DNA of 64,000 nucleotides from Bombella pluederhausensis (GTDB lineage Bacteria > Pseudomonadota > Alphaproteobacteria > Acetobacterales > Acetobacteraceae), in assembly GCF_026385525.1 (NCBI RefSeq), contig NZ_JANIDY010000003.1, forward strand, positions 1 to 64,000, given 5' to 3'. The notes beneath the pieces were generated by a model. It was not told the DNA's origin. It saw only the letters and a program-made list of their open reading frames with translations, and did no database searches. The position numbers and the translations under genes were made by a program. Below are positions 45,488 through 54,510 of this stretch, in pieces. How positions within the stretch are numbered: the stretch's first letter is position 1; every line of letters starts with the position of its first letter.

Positions 45488-47266
45488 TCAGACGAGGCGT
45501 TTGCCTTCTTCTGTAAGTTCTGCACCACCGAAGACACGATCCGGCCCCAGAAGCATCTGGTCATGACTGGCCCCGGACGGGATCATCGGGAAGCAGCATT
45601 CTTCCTGCTCCACATGCACATCCACCAGCACCGGACCCTCATGGGTCAGCATGGTGTTGATGGCGTCATCCAGCCCGCCCTTCGTTTCAACCCGCAGACC
45701 ACGGATACCGAATGATTCAGCCAGCTTCACAAAGTCCGGCAGGGCTGCACTGTAGGACTGGGAGTAGCGGGACTCATGCACCAGCTCCTGCCACTGCCGC
45801 ACCATGCCCATATACTGGTTGTTCAGGATGAAAATCTTCACCGGCAGGCGATACTGCGCAATGGTGCCCAGCTCCTGAATATTCATCAGGGTGGAGGCCT
45901 CACCGGCAATATCAATCACCAGCCCCTCAGGATGAGCGATCTGAGCCCCCACAGCGGCAGGCAGGCCATAACCCATGGTCCCCAGACCACCAGAGGTCAG
46001 CCAGTGATTAGGCTCATCGAAACCGAAATGCTGGGCAGCCCACATCTGATGCTGCCCGACCTCGGTGGATACGAAGCAGTCCCGCTTGCTGGCCTTTACG
46101 GCCTCATACAGGCAGCTAATGGCATATTGCGGCTTGATAATGGCCGTATCAGCCTCATCCTGCTCAAAGCCGAACCCTTTGACGGCGCGCCACTGCTCAA
46201 TCTCCTGCCACCAGCCGGACAGGTCCGGGGCCGTTTCATCGCCCCAACCTTCCAGCAGGGCTTTCAGCGTGGCCTTGAGGTCACCCTGAAGGGCAACATC
46301 AACCTTCACGATCTTGCCGAACTCACGAGGATCGATATCCGCCTGAATCTTGAAGGAATGAGGTGAGAACCCGTCAACACGACCCGTCACCCGGTCATCA
46401 AACCGGGCGCCCAGAGCGATCAGCACATCGCAGTCATGGGCGGCCATGTTGGCTTCCACAGAGCCATGCATCCCCAGCATCCCCAAAAAATGGTCGCTGG
46501 AAGACGGATAGGCGCCCAGCCCCATCAGGGTGGATGTCACGGGAAAGCCCGTCTTCTCTGCCAGTGTCCGCAGCAGCTTTGCCGCTTCCGGCCCTGCATT
46601 GATGACACCGCCACCAATATAGAACAGCGGCTTGCGGGCCTTCTTCATGGCCTCTACAGCACGGCTGACAGCCTGTGCATCCAGAGAAGCCTCCGCCTTT
46701 TTCTCCTCCGTCTTTGCCGGACGGGGCGACAGCGGCGCTTCAGAAACTGTAATGTTCTTGGGCAGGTCCACCAGAACCGGGCCGGGACGACCGGACCGGG
46801 CCAGAGCGAACGCTTCCCGCAATGTTGGTGCCAGAGCCCCGGCCTCACGCACCTGAACGCTGTTCTTGGTCGCCGGACGGGTGATGCTCACCATATCCGC
46901 TTCCTGAAACGCATCCTTGCCGATCAGCGGCACGGGCACCTGACCTGCCAGACAGACCAGCGGGATGGAATCCATCTTCGCATCCATCAGGCCCGTCACG
47001 GCATTGGTTGCACCGGGACCGGATGTCACCAACACCACGCCAACCTTGCCGGTAGAACGGGCATAGGCCTCTGCCGCATGGGTTGCGGCCTGCTCGTGCC
47101 GGACCAGAATGTGACGGATCCTCTTCTGCTGAAACAGGGCGTCATAAATGGGAAGGACTGCGCCACCGGGATAGCCGAAAATGACGTCCACGCCTTCTTC
47201 TTCAAGAACACGTAGAACGACTTCAGCACCTGTTGCCATCATGCGGGCTGTCTCGCTGGCGGGCAT
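45488..47266 (-). CDS. ilvB: Acetolactate synthase large subunit
   Basis: ThDP-, FAD- and Mg-dependent condensation of pyruvate. 592 residues. GAEVVLRVLEEEGVDVIFGYPGGAVLPIYDAL, RHEQAATHAAEAYAR with the catalytic glutamate, the FAD region LGMLGMHGSVEANMA, and the ThDP motif of the C-terminal domain (IDIAGEASTLMNIQELGT). In that motif the usual GDGS/GDAS is GEAS, an unusual substitution of the Mg-binding aspartate that deserves checking. Regulatory small subunit not adjacent. Preceded by miaA with a 38-base gap. Confidence 0.95.
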   Translation of the reverse strand: MPASETARMMATGAEVVLRVLEEEGVDVIFGYPGGAVLPIYDALFQQKRIRHILVRHEQAATHAAEAYARSTGKVGVVLVTSGPGATNAVTGLMDAKMDSIPLVCLAGQVPVPLIGKDAFQEADMVSITRPATKNSVQVREAGALAPTLREAFALARSGRPGPVLVDLPKNITVSEAPLSPRPAKTEEKKAEASLDAQAVSRAVEAMKKARKPLFYIGGGVINAGPEAAKLLRTLAEKTGFPVTSTLMGLGAYPSSSDHFLGMLGMHGSVEANMAAHDCDVLIALGARFDDRVTGRVDGFSPHSFKIQADIDPREFGKIVKVDVALQGDLKATLKALLEGWGDETAPDLSGWWQEIEQWRAVKGFGFEQDEADTAIIKPQYAISCLYEAVKASKRDCFVSTEVGQHQMWAAQHFGFDEPNHWLTSGGLGTMGYGLPAAVGAQIAHPEGLVIDIAGEASTLMNIQELGTIAQYRLPVKIFILNNQYMGMVRQWQELVHESRYSQSYSAALPDFVKLAESFGIRGLRVETKGGLDDAINTMLTHEGPVLVDVHVEQEECCFPMIPSGASHDQMLLGPDRVFGGAELTEEGKRLV

Positions 47267-47304
47267 GGCGTATTCCTTCTGCCGGTTAACGCAACGCCTC
47301 TGCT

Positions 47305-48288
47305 CTATCGCCCCAGAGCGGGCCCGTCAATTCTGGATGATATAAAATATTCAATTTCACGCATTTTTTCACTCGAAAAGAACTCTTTTGAGCTCGTTCT
47401 TTGAAATATTATTTCGCCATCACCCTCCTGACTCAGCGCATGATGGCGGAACCACGTTGCCTGACGGCGGGTATAACGGCCAATGGCACGGGTCGCTGCC
47501 AGACGGGCTTCCTCCATGCTGCACTGGCCTTCCAGCACCTGTCCCAGCTCTGGCACGCCATGGGCTCGCATGGCGGGAAGGCTGGCAGGCAGCTTCTGTT
47601 CCCTCAAGGCGGCCACTTCTTCCAGCGCACCGGCTTCCACCATGTCATCAAAACGCTCGGCGATAGCAGCCCGCAATTCATCACGGGGTGGGTCAAGCTG
47701 AAGCGAAATGAAACGATAAGGAGCCGCTGGCAGAGCCTTATCCTCCCGCCACGAGGCTAACCCCCGGCCTGTCCCTACAAGAACCTCCCATGCCCGGCTG
47801 ATACGCTGGGAATCCTGTTCATGAAGCTGGGAAGCTGTCTGCGGGTCCGCCTGCATCAACTTTTCGTGTAGAGCTTCCGGGCCGATTTCCGCCAGCAGGG
47901 CACGGGCCTCCTGTCGCGCCTCCTCTCCGGGATCGGGGACTTCCACAAGCCCATCCGTCAGGGCACGAAGATACATGCCCGTGCCACCGCAAAGGATTGG
48001 CAACCGCCCCGCCCTGCAGCAGGCCGCCATTTCTGCCAGAACCTGCTCCCGCCACCACGCCACACTTCCGGGTGTGGCAGCAGGCAAAATCCCGTAAAGA
48101 CGATGGGGAATAGCCGCTTCCTCCTCCTCGCTGGGACGGGCCGTGAGGATGCGCAGTTCCCTGTAAACCTGCATGGAATCAGCATTGATGACCGTACCAC
48201 AATACAGGTCTGCCAAATGAAAAGCCAAAGCCGACTTGCCCGAACAGGTCGGTCCCGCCACAATGAGAGCGTTTTCAGGAGAGTTCAT
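47305..48288 (-). CDS. miaA: tRNA dimethylallyltransferase MiaA
   Basis: Prenylates A37 of tRNAs reading U-starting codons. 327 residues. P-loop VAGPTCSGKSALA at residues 10-22, VINADSMQVYRELRILTARPS, LCGGTGMYLRALTDGL, QDSQRISRAWEVLVGTG and C-terminal RYTRRQATWFRHH. Divergent from serB; the intergenic space is only 44 bases, so promoters overlap. Confidence 0.96.
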   Translation of the reverse strand: MNSPENALIVAGPTCSGKSALAFHLADLYCGTVINADSMQVYRELRILTARPSEEEEAAIPHRLYGILPAATPGSVAWWREQVLAEMAACCRAGRLPILCGGTGMYLRALTDGLVEVPDPGEEARQEARALLAEIGPEALHEKLMQADPQTASQLHEQDSQRISRAWEVLVGTGRGLASWREDKALPAAPYRFISLQLDPPRDELRAAIAERFDDMVEAGALEEVAALREQKLPASLPAMRAHGVPELGQVLEGQCSMEEARLAATRAIGRYTRRQATWFRHHALSQEGDGEIIFQRTSSKEFFSSEKMREIEYFISSRIDGPALGR

Positions 48289-48332
48289 ACACTTATTCTG
48301 CCATATCTTCTGATCTTTTAGCGAGAGATGTC

Positions 48333-49229
48333 ATGTCCCTTCCCTGTGTTCTGACTCTTGTTGCCAATCGCCGCCACGGGACTCTTCCCAAAGAGGCGAT
48401 CGACATTGCCCGCAATCTTGTCAAAGGTGAACCGCCGGTCGTTCTGTCCGAAGGTGAAGCTGTTGACATTTTCTGCCCGCCTCCCGGCCCCGGTGATGCC
48501 ACGCCTGCAACAATCCGTGCTGCCCTTGCTCCCTACAAGGTTGACGCCATTCTCACAAAGACCCGTGGCCGCCGCAAAGCCGTGCTTGTCTCCGACATGG
48601 ACAGCACCATCTTTGATGGCGAGACACTGGACGATCTGGCCAAGGCAACCGGGACAGGCGATTATGTCGCTGAGATCACCAAACGTGCCATGAATGGCGA
48701 AATGGAGTTTGATGAATCTCTCCGCAAGCGGACCATCGGCCTGAAGGGCCATCCTGAATCCCTGCTGAAGGACGTTCTGGCGCACCTCCCCTTCACGGAC
48801 GGTATCAAGGAACTGGTGCAGACCATGAAGGCCAATGGAGCCCGCACGGCTCTCATCTCTGGCGGGTTCGACTGGTTCACGGAACGGGCCGCCAAGACGC
48901 TCGGCTTTGACGAACATTACGGTAACAAGCTGGAGATCAAGGACGGCATCATCACCGGCCAGCTTCTGGGTGACATTCTCGGCCCCGATGCCAAGAAAGA
49001 GCATCTGGAAACTATCTGCGCCGAACGGGGCGTCAAGCTCTCCGCCAGCCTGACAACAGGTGACGGTGCCAATGACATCCCCATGCTCAAGGCTGCCGGT
49101 CTCGGCATTGCCTACCACGCAAAGCCGAATGTCCGTCAGGTGATCGAACAGCAGGTCAATTTTGCCGGGATGCGTGTGCATCTCTTTGCACAGGGCTACA
49201 AGGCTTCTGATATCGTGGGTGACAAATAA
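48333..49229 (+). CDS. serB: Phosphoserine phosphatase
   Basis: HAD phosphatase finishing serine synthesis. 298 residues. A 75-residue ACT-like N-terminal region, then HAD motif I LVSDMDSTIFDGE with both catalytic aspartates, motif II ALISGGFDWFTERA, and motif III/IV DGANDIPMLKAAGLGIAYHAKP. TIGLKGHPESLLKDVL is the cap region. Confidence 0.96.
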   Translation: MSLPCVLTLVANRRHGTLPKEAIDIARNLVKGEPPVVLSEGEAVDIFCPPPGPGDATPATIRAALAPYKVDAILTKTRGRRKAVLVSDMDSTIFDGETLDDLAKATGTGDYVAEITKRAMNGEMEFDESLRKRTIGLKGHPESLLKDVLAHLPFTDGIKELVQTMKANGARTALISGGFDWFTERAAKTLGFDEHYGNKLEIKDGIITGQLLGDILGPDAKKEHLETICAERGVKLSASLTTGDGANDIPMLKAAGLGIAYHAKPNVRQVIEQQVNFAGMRVHLFAQGYKASDIVGDK

Positions 49230-49276
49230 GACACCCACCTTTCCATGTCAGCCGGCTCTGCCGGCGGCATGGCCCG

Positions 49277-49309
49277 GGCCCGTGCGTTTAAAAACGGCGG
49301 GCCTTTTTT
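49277..49309 (+). terminator. Terminator of serB, overlapping the end of the DUF721 gene
   Basis: GGCCCG and CGGGCC, with an inner CGTT/AACG, form a hairpin followed by TTTTTT. The right side lies within the last codons of the convergent DUF721 gene. Confidence 0.75.
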
Positions 49310-49866
49310 GTGCCCTGCCTCTTGGCACGAATATGCCCCCCTAAACGGGCCAGTGTTTCTTTCAGCTCATCATCCTCAATACCACTTACAGGGACAGGGG
49401 CAGCGTCCTTCCATGGTCGTTTTGACGGGACTGACCGCTTGCGTTGGACGGGACGGTCCTGCACCAACTTGATGTGATGCAGGGCCTCATCCCCATACAG
49501 GCCACAAGCCGTGTTGATGTTGGCCAGAATACGAGGGGCCGCATACTGCATTTCTACCGCAGCAGGGCCACAACAGCGTATGGTCAGCACGCCGGGCCGC
49601 AGGCGACATGGTTCACTCACTTCTGCCAGAGCCGGACCGACCAGCGTGTCCCATTCCATGAGCAGCCGGACATAGAGCGGTGATTTCTTGCGGAAAATGG
49701 GCTTTGTCAGGGCTGGCAGAAATGCCCCGATCATGCGGGCCGTTCCTCGGCGGCGTTCGGACCAGCCCTGCCCTCCCGCTTTCGGTTCCCACCCTGCGCC
49801 AGATGAACGGGCAGTTTTCTTCACACCGTTATCTTCTGCCATATGGTTCATCCTGTCAGACTTCAT
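49288..49866 (-). CDS. DUF721 (DciA-like) domain protein
   Basis: 192 residues. DciA proteins act with DnaB helicase at replication start in bacteria without DnaC. Basic N-terminus, then FRKKSPLYVRLLMEWDTLVGPALAEVSEPCRLRPGVLTIRCCGPAAVEMQYAAPRILANIN-type core (residues about 58-115, LMEWDTLVGP being the signature). The C-terminus is a basic, low-complexity tail. Divergent from mutY, a common arrangement in alphaproteobacteria. Start could also be ATG 49842 (MAEDNG) behind AGGATG. Confidence 0.85.
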   Translation of the reverse strand: MKSDRMNHMAEDNGVKKTARSSGAGWEPKAGGQGWSERRRGTARMIGAFLPALTKPIFRKKSPLYVRLLMEWDTLVGPALAEVSEPCRLRPGVLTIRCCGPAAVEMQYAAPRILANINTACGLYGDEALHHIKLVQDRPVQRKRSVPSKRPWKDAAPVPVSGIEDDELKETLARLGGHIRAKRQGTKKARRF

Positions 49867-49915
49867 GAAGCCCCTTCATACCATCATTTCCTGAACGGGC
49901 GGGAATCATCCAGCA

Positions 49916-51049
49916 TTGTTCCACCCCTTGCCCCGGCGTCTTTTCTTCGTCATAGACACCGGCGTGACACCTGATTCTTCCCTTCTTCTCCGCTGGTATG
50001 ACCGCCATCGCCGGACCCTGCCATGGCGGGCAGCACCCGGCCAGCAGGCCGATCCATATCATGTCTGGCTGAGCGAAATCATGCTTCAGCAGACGGTCGT
50101 GCAGACCGTCATTCCTTATTATGAGCGTTTTCTGGAACGCTTCCCGACTGTTGATGCTCTGGCAGAAGCCCCTCAGGAAGATGTCCTCCAGCTCTGGGCC
50201 GGGCTGGGTTATTACGCACGGGCCCGGAATCTCCACGCCTGTGCGCAGGCTGTTCATAAGCTGGGGGCATTTCCCCGCACGATTGAAGGGCTACAGAAAC
50301 TCCCCGGCATCGGGGCCTATACGTCCCGGGCCGTGGCGGCCATTGCCTTCAATATTCCGACCGTTCCAGTCGATGGAAATGTGGAGCGCATCACGGCACG
50401 GCTGAATGCTGTGGAAGACCCTCTGCCTGCATCCCGCCCTCTGCTGGCCCAGCTTGCCAGCCATCTGAATGACGATCCGGCAGCGCAAGCCCGCCCGTCC
50501 GACTTTGCACAGGCTCTATTCGATCTTGGAGCCAGCCTCTGCTCACCCCGCTCTCCTTCCTGTCTGACATGCCCATGGCGGGACTGCTGCCTTGCCAATG
50601 CCCGCAACATGGCGGAATCCCTCCCCGCACGACAAAAGAAGAAAGCACGCCCGACCCGCCATGCCATCCTGTTCCGTGTCATGGATTCAGCAGGGAATGT
50701 CCTGCTGCGTTCCCGGCCGCCGGAGGGGCTGCTCGGTGGAACGGATGAACTACCCGGCACACCATGGTCGGACGGCAAAAGCACACCCTCCCCGGATGAG
50801 CTAGCAAAAACGGCTTTCACCCATTATGCGCCCCTACAGGCTCACTGGGACAAATGTGGCGAGGTGAAACATATATTCAGCCACTTCACGCTACTTATCC
50901 GTGTCTATGGCTGCACTCTGCCTGAAAAAAGCAATTATCCCATCGACCTCATTCATGGACGATTTCGTCCTCTTAAAGAGGCCATTCTTTCCAGCGTGAT
51001 GAAGAAATGTCTGCTGGTCGGGCGCAAGCATAAACCAGCAGCAGACTGA
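49916..51049 (+). CDS. mutY: A/G-specific adenine glycosylase MutY
   Basis: Removes adenine opposite 8-oxoguanine. 377 residues as drawn. WYDRHRRTLPWR at the N-terminus, EIMLQQTVVQTVIPYYERFL, helix-hairpin-helix LPGIGAYTSRAVAAIAF with the catalytic aspartate in VDGNVERI, and the iron-sulfur ligands C-x6-C-x2-C-x5-C in CSPRSPSCLTCPWRDCC. A C-terminal NUDIX-like domain recognises the lesion. The start is uncertain: TTG 49916 is the only codon opening the longest form; GTG 49964 leaves a family-typical N-terminus. A parS-like site follows the stop by two bases. Confidence 0.94.
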   Translation: MFHPLPRRLFFVIDTGVTPDSSLLLRWYDRHRRTLPWRAAPGQQADPYHVWLSEIMLQQTVVQTVIPYYERFLERFPTVDALAEAPQEDVLQLWAGLGYYARARNLHACAQAVHKLGAFPRTIEGLQKLPGIGAYTSRAVAAIAFNIPTVPVDGNVERITARLNAVEDPLPASRPLLAQLASHLNDDPAAQARPSDFAQALFDLGASLCSPRSPSCLTCPWRDCCLANARNMAESLPARQKKKARPTRHAILFRVMDSAGNVLLRSRPPEGLLGGTDELPGTPWSDGKSTPSPDELAKTAFTHYAPLQAHWDKCGEVKHIFSHFTLLIRVYGCTLPEKSNYPIDLIHGRFRPLKEAILSSVMKKCLLVGRKHKPAAD

Positions 51050-51051
51050 CA

Positions 51052-51067
51052 TGTTCCACATGAAACA
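51052..51067. other. parS-like 16-mer (site 1)
   Basis: TGTTCCACATGAAACA matches the ParB site TGTTNCACGTGAAACA at all but one position (G to A in the centre). It is intergenic, two bases after mutY. A second such site lies 2.66 kb away. Confidence 0.5.
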
Positions 51068-51068
51068 T

Positions 51069-51096
51069 AAAAAAGGAGGCCGGAACTCCGGCCTCC
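51069..51096 (-). terminator. Rho-independent terminator of wrbA
   Basis: GGAGGCCGG pairs with CCGGCCTCC around AACT; on the minus strand it is followed by TTTTTT. It lies about 40 bases after the wrbA stop and next to the parS-like site. Confidence 0.85.
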
Positions 51097-51135
51097 CCTT
51101 CTCTCTCCTGAACAACTAAGCGAGGTAATGAAACC

Positions 51136-51732
51136 TCAGGCCAGCTTCTTAACCAGACCGGCCACATGCTCACCGAGGAAGCGGGCACCTTCCAGCTCTG
51201 TTGTGCTCGGCTGGCGGGAACCATCACCACCGGCGATTGTCGTGGCACCATAAGGTGCGCCGCCAACAATCTCGTCATTCCGCATCTGGCCCTGGAAGCT
51301 GTAAGGCAGGCCGCTGATGACCATGCCATGATGCAACAGGTTGGACATCAGGGAGTACAATGTCGTCTCCTGACCACCATGCTGGGTCCCTGTGGAAGTA
51401 AACACGGCACCGACCTTGCCGATCAGCTTGCCACCGGCCCAGAGGCCCCCCGTACGATCCCAGAAATTGGCCATCTGAGACGGCAGACGCCCGAAACGAG
51501 TCGGGGCACCAACGATGATCCCATCATACTCGACCAGCTCATCTGGCGTGGCGATCGGTGCTTCCTGATCCAGCTTGAAGTGTCCGGCCTTAGCGACTTC
51601 CTCCGGCACCAGCTCCGGCACACGCTTCACGGCGACCTCAACACCAGCAGCACGCACGCCCTCGGCGATATTGTGCGCCATAGTCTCAACATGACCATAG
51701 GAGGAATAATAAAGTACGAGAATCTTGGACAT
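51136..51732 (-). CDS. wrbA: NAD(P)H:quinone oxidoreductase WrbA
   Basis: Flavodoxin-like FMN enzyme reducing quinones by two electrons. 198 residues. [23 protein letters not shown] is the phosphate-binding loop; [35 protein letters not shown] and [15 protein letters not shown] are WrbA hallmarks. Monocistronic, with its own terminator at 51069-51096. Confidence 0.96.
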   Translation of the reverse strand: MSKILVLYYSSYGHVETMAHNIAEGVRAAGVEVAVKRVPELVPEEVAKAGHFKLDQEAPIATPDELVEYDGIIVGAPTRFGRLPSQMANFWDRTGGLWAGGKLIGKVGAVFTSTGTQHGGQETTLYSLMSNLLHHGMVISGLPYSFQGQMRNDEIVGGAPYGATTIAGGDGSRQPSTTELEGARFLGEHVAGLVKKLA

Positions 51733-51891
51733 TTTAAGCCGCCTTTTCTGTTCGCTTCGTCACATGGCGAAAGCTATAACTGTGTTCAGGGATAACGTGC
51801 CTCTCATCACCTGAACAGACCAAAATCAGAAAGAAAACCTTTCAGCTTTTGAAACCATCCTTAATCCTTACTCCACCTTTGTAAAAAATCC

Positions 51892-52809
51892 TCAAAGCGG
51901 AAGGCGCCATGAGGGCGTTTCAAACTGCCGGACGAGATAATCCATCAGCATACTCACCCGCTGGGGCCGCAATTTCGTAGCTGTCGTCACGAGATAGAGC
52001 GTGACATCCTCCACCTGCCATGAAGGCATCATCTCCTCCAGCCGCCCCGCACGAATAGCATCATTCACCATGAAGTCTGGCAGCAACCCATAACCCAGAC
52101 CTGCCTCCAGCGCTGGAAGAAACCCTTCGGCATTATCCGCACGAATTCGTGCCGACTGGGACAGTGTATGGCTCTCGCCTGTCTGCTGTTCCGTAAAGCG
52201 GATGATCCCGCATGTCGGGCTGTTCATATATACAAAGCCCTTTTTGCCCTCCAGCTCTCTCGGATGCGTAGGGCGGCCCAACCTGTCCAGATAACTCGGA
52301 GAGGCCACGAGCAGACGCCGCACTGTACATATCTTACGAGCCTTAAGAGCAGAATCGGCCAGAGTGGCAATGCGGATTGCCAGATCATACCCTTCAGACA
52401 CCAGATCAACGAATGTGTCAGTGAAGCTAATGGACACATCGATCTCTGGATAGGCTTCAAGAAAAGCCGGTAGCAATGGTGCCACATAACGGAGGCCGAA
52501 GGTTGTCGGCACTGTCAGACGTACCAGCCCGGAAGGCTGAATGCGCCCACCCCGGGCCTCATTCTCCGCAAGTTCTGCCTCCAGAAACATGCGATTGGCG
52601 CGCTCTAACACGAGCTGACCCGTCTGCGTGATGGACATATGCCGAGAGTTGCGGCTGAACAGCGCAACACCGAGCGACTCCTCAAGACGGCTGACCGCTT
52701 TAGACACTGTCGGCGGTGATAGCTGAAGCTCCTTAGCGGCCTGAGAGAAAGAACCATGCTCGGCAACTTTGGCAAAAATCCCCCATGCCTCAAAGTCCGG
52801 CAGCTTCAT
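51892..52809 (-). CDS. LysR-family transcriptional regulator
   Basis: 305 residues. Winged helix-turn-helix at about 5-65 (FAKVAEHGSFSQAAKELQLSPPTVSKAVSRLEESLGVALF) followed by a substrate-binding domain (LVRLTVPTTFGLRYVAPLLPAFLEAYPEIDVSI). The RGGRIQPSGLVRL hinge is typical of the CrgA-like LysR group. Divergent from the pirin gene with 156 bases between starts; by the usual LysR logic it probably controls the pirin in response to a redox-active ligand. Confidence 0.93.
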   Translation of the reverse strand: MKLPDFEAWGIFAKVAEHGSFSQAAKELQLSPPTVSKAVSRLEESLGVALFSRNSRHMSITQTGQLVLERANRMFLEAELAENEARGGRIQPSGLVRLTVPTTFGLRYVAPLLPAFLEAYPEIDVSISFTDTFVDLVSEGYDLAIRIATLADSALKARKICTVRRLLVASPSYLDRLGRPTHPRELEGKKGFVYMNSPTCGIIRFTEQQTGESHTLSQSARIRADNAEGFLPALEAGLGYGLLPDFMVNDAIRAGRLEEMMPSWQVEDVTLYLVTTATKLRPQRVSMLMDYLVRQFETPSWRLPL

Positions 52810-52965
52810 ACTCCTGATCCCTTCTTTCCTTCATCTGTTCCCAGAAAATGCACATCATATGATCATATAAAATATGACAACAATGTCTTTCTTTTGTTTC
52901 TATATGAAATGTCTCTTACACGCCCTACCTATTGTTATGTCTTCAACAGGCGAAAGCATCAGACA

Positions 52966-53670
52966 ATGATCGATATCCGCTCTTTCAACCAGCTCGGCCA
53001 CGCCAATCACGGCTGGCTGGATGCTCATCACCATTTTTCTTTTGCTAATTATCTGGATTACGAACGCATGGGCTGGGGCGCTCTGCGTGTCTGGAATGAC
53101 GATACCATCGCTCCCGGTACCGGGTTTGGAATGCACCCTCATAGGGACATGGAAATCATTACCTATGTTCGCCAAGGCGCCATCACGCACAAGGACAGCC
53201 TCGGCAATGAAGGCCGGACTGAAGCCGGTGACGTGCAGGTCATGTCGGCTGGAACGGGGATATTCCATAGCGAATACAACCATGAATCCATCCCGACACA
53301 GATCTTCCAGATATGGATTATTCCGACTGAAGGCGGCCATAAACCCTCATGGGGTACACGTCACTTCCCGAAGGATGGACAGACAGATCAGTTCACAATT
53401 CTGGCGTCTGGCTATGCAGAGGACAAAGACGCTCTGCCCATCCACACCGATGCCCGTGTTCTGGGGCTGACTTTGCAGAAAGGCCAGAAAACAGAATACC
53501 GTCTTGGGAAAGACCGGCGTGGCTATCTTGTTCCAGCAACTGGCAGCCTGTTTCTGAACGGGCAAACTGTCACCACCCGTAGCGGTGCCGCCATCGCCAA
53601 TGAGGAAACCCTCTCTCTGGAGGCACTGGACGATAATACGGAGATTGTACTGGTCGATACAGCCCCGTGA
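52966..53670 (+). CDS. Pirin family protein (YhhW-like)
   Basis: Bicupin metal protein; the E. coli homologue oxidises quercetin. 234 residues. The metal site lies in GFGMHPHRDMEIITYVRQGAITHKDSLGNEG and GTGIFHSEYNHE, i.e. the His-His-His-Glu set of pirins. ATG 52966 (MIDIRSFNQLG) matches the family start; the open frame runs 70 codons further up through the intergenic region. Divergent from the LysR gene. Confidence 0.93.
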   Translation: MIDIRSFNQLGHANHGWLDAHHHFSFANYLDYERMGWGALRVWNDDTIAPGTGFGMHPHRDMEIITYVRQGAITHKDSLGNEGRTEAGDVQVMSAGTGIFHSEYNHESIPTQIFQIWIIPTEGGHKPSWGTRHFPKDGQTDQFTILASGYAEDKDALPIHTDARVLGLTLQKGQKTEYRLGKDRRGYLVPATGSLFLNGQTVTTRSGAAIANEETLSLEALDDNTEIVLVDTAP

Positions 53671-53714
53671 CCTGATGGAACTTCCAGATGAAAAAGCGGC
53701 TCTTTCATCTGGAA

Positions 53715-53730
53715 TGTTTCCCGTGAAACA
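53715..53730. other. parS-like 16-mer (site 2)
   Basis: TGTTTCCCGTGAAACA matches TGTTNCACGTGAAACA with one change (A to C at position 7). Intergenic, between the pirin and the unknown gene. See site 1 at 51052. Confidence 0.55.
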
Positions 53731-53768
53731 TATAAGCCTGTCCGTGACAAAGACAGGACATCCCTTTC

Positions 53769-54398
53769 ATGAGCCCTCCTTTTTCCCCCGAAACTCCCAC
53801 ATCTCCGCCGCAGGAAGTCTGGCTTCTGGACGCCACAGGCCGGATACTCGACCATGACCCGCTAGGCGACCGGATCATCCGCAAGCCATTTGACGCCCGT
53901 ACCCTGCCGGGGCTGAGCCTCATCTTAAGTGCTCCGCTCCCTCAGGACGACATGGCAACCCCCGTCCGGGCACGGTTTCAAAAACGTGTTTCCTTACCCT
54001 TCCCCCTGCCGGATGTGGAGCTCACTTTTATTCCCCCCACTCTGGTAACGCTACACGCCACGGAAGAAGTGTCACAGGGCTGGCTTGGTGAACCTTCTGA
54101 CACATCGGAAGCTCATTTTATTCCCCTGACCAGAGACGGTTTTCTGGGGCTTGCCATGCTTTTCAACCCGGTAATGGCTAAAGTCACAGACAGTTCCGAG
54201 GCTGACATAGCACCGGCCAATTTCGTATCGGATATTCCCTACGGATTTGCCCTTGGGACTATTGCCTTCTCCCTATCGGACAATCTGAATACGCTGATCC
54301 AACTGGGACATCTGCCACAGGGGCAGGAAACACAGATGAGCCTGCAACAGGTCGATACGCATCAGGAACACAGCTTTACCATTCGCCGCTCCAGCTAA
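53769..54398 (+). CDS. Hypothetical protein, unrecognised
   Basis: 209 residues, soluble, acidic, no cysteine, no signal peptide, rich in Pro, Leu and Thr. It begins MSPPFSPETPTSPPQ, and EVWLLDATGRILDHDPLGDRII is the most structured-looking part. The C-terminal half alternates short hydrophobic strands, suggesting an all-beta fold. I do not recognise a family. It follows the pirin by 98 bases, with the second parS-like site between, and is followed by a strong terminator. It has the codon habits of its neighbours, so it is probably a genuine lineage-specific gene. Confidence 0.65.
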   Translation: MSPPFSPETPTSPPQEVWLLDATGRILDHDPLGDRIIRKPFDARTLPGLSLILSAPLPQDDMATPVRARFQKRVSLPFPLPDVELTFIPPTLVTLHATEEVSQGWLGEPSDTSEAHFIPLTRDGFLGLAMLFNPVMAKVTDSSEADIAPANFVSDIPYGFALGTIAFSLSDNLNTLIQLGHLPQGQETQMSLQQVDTHQEHSFTIRRSS

Positions 54399-54427
54399 CG
54401 GATCAACCTGTCATGGACTGGGTATAA

Positions 54428-54466
54428 AAAAAGCCCTCAGGGAGTTGATTCCCTGAGGGCTTTTTA
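54428..54466. terminator. Bidirectional terminator between the hypothetical gene and katA
   Basis: AAAAAGCCCTCAGGGA pairs perfectly over 16 bases with its complement around GTTGAT. A-run on the left and T-run on the right serve both convergent genes. Confidence 0.93.
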
Positions 54467-54510
54467 TTGGGTCACCTTCCAGTTTCCTGAAAGGCAACCC
54501 GAGAAGGGTT

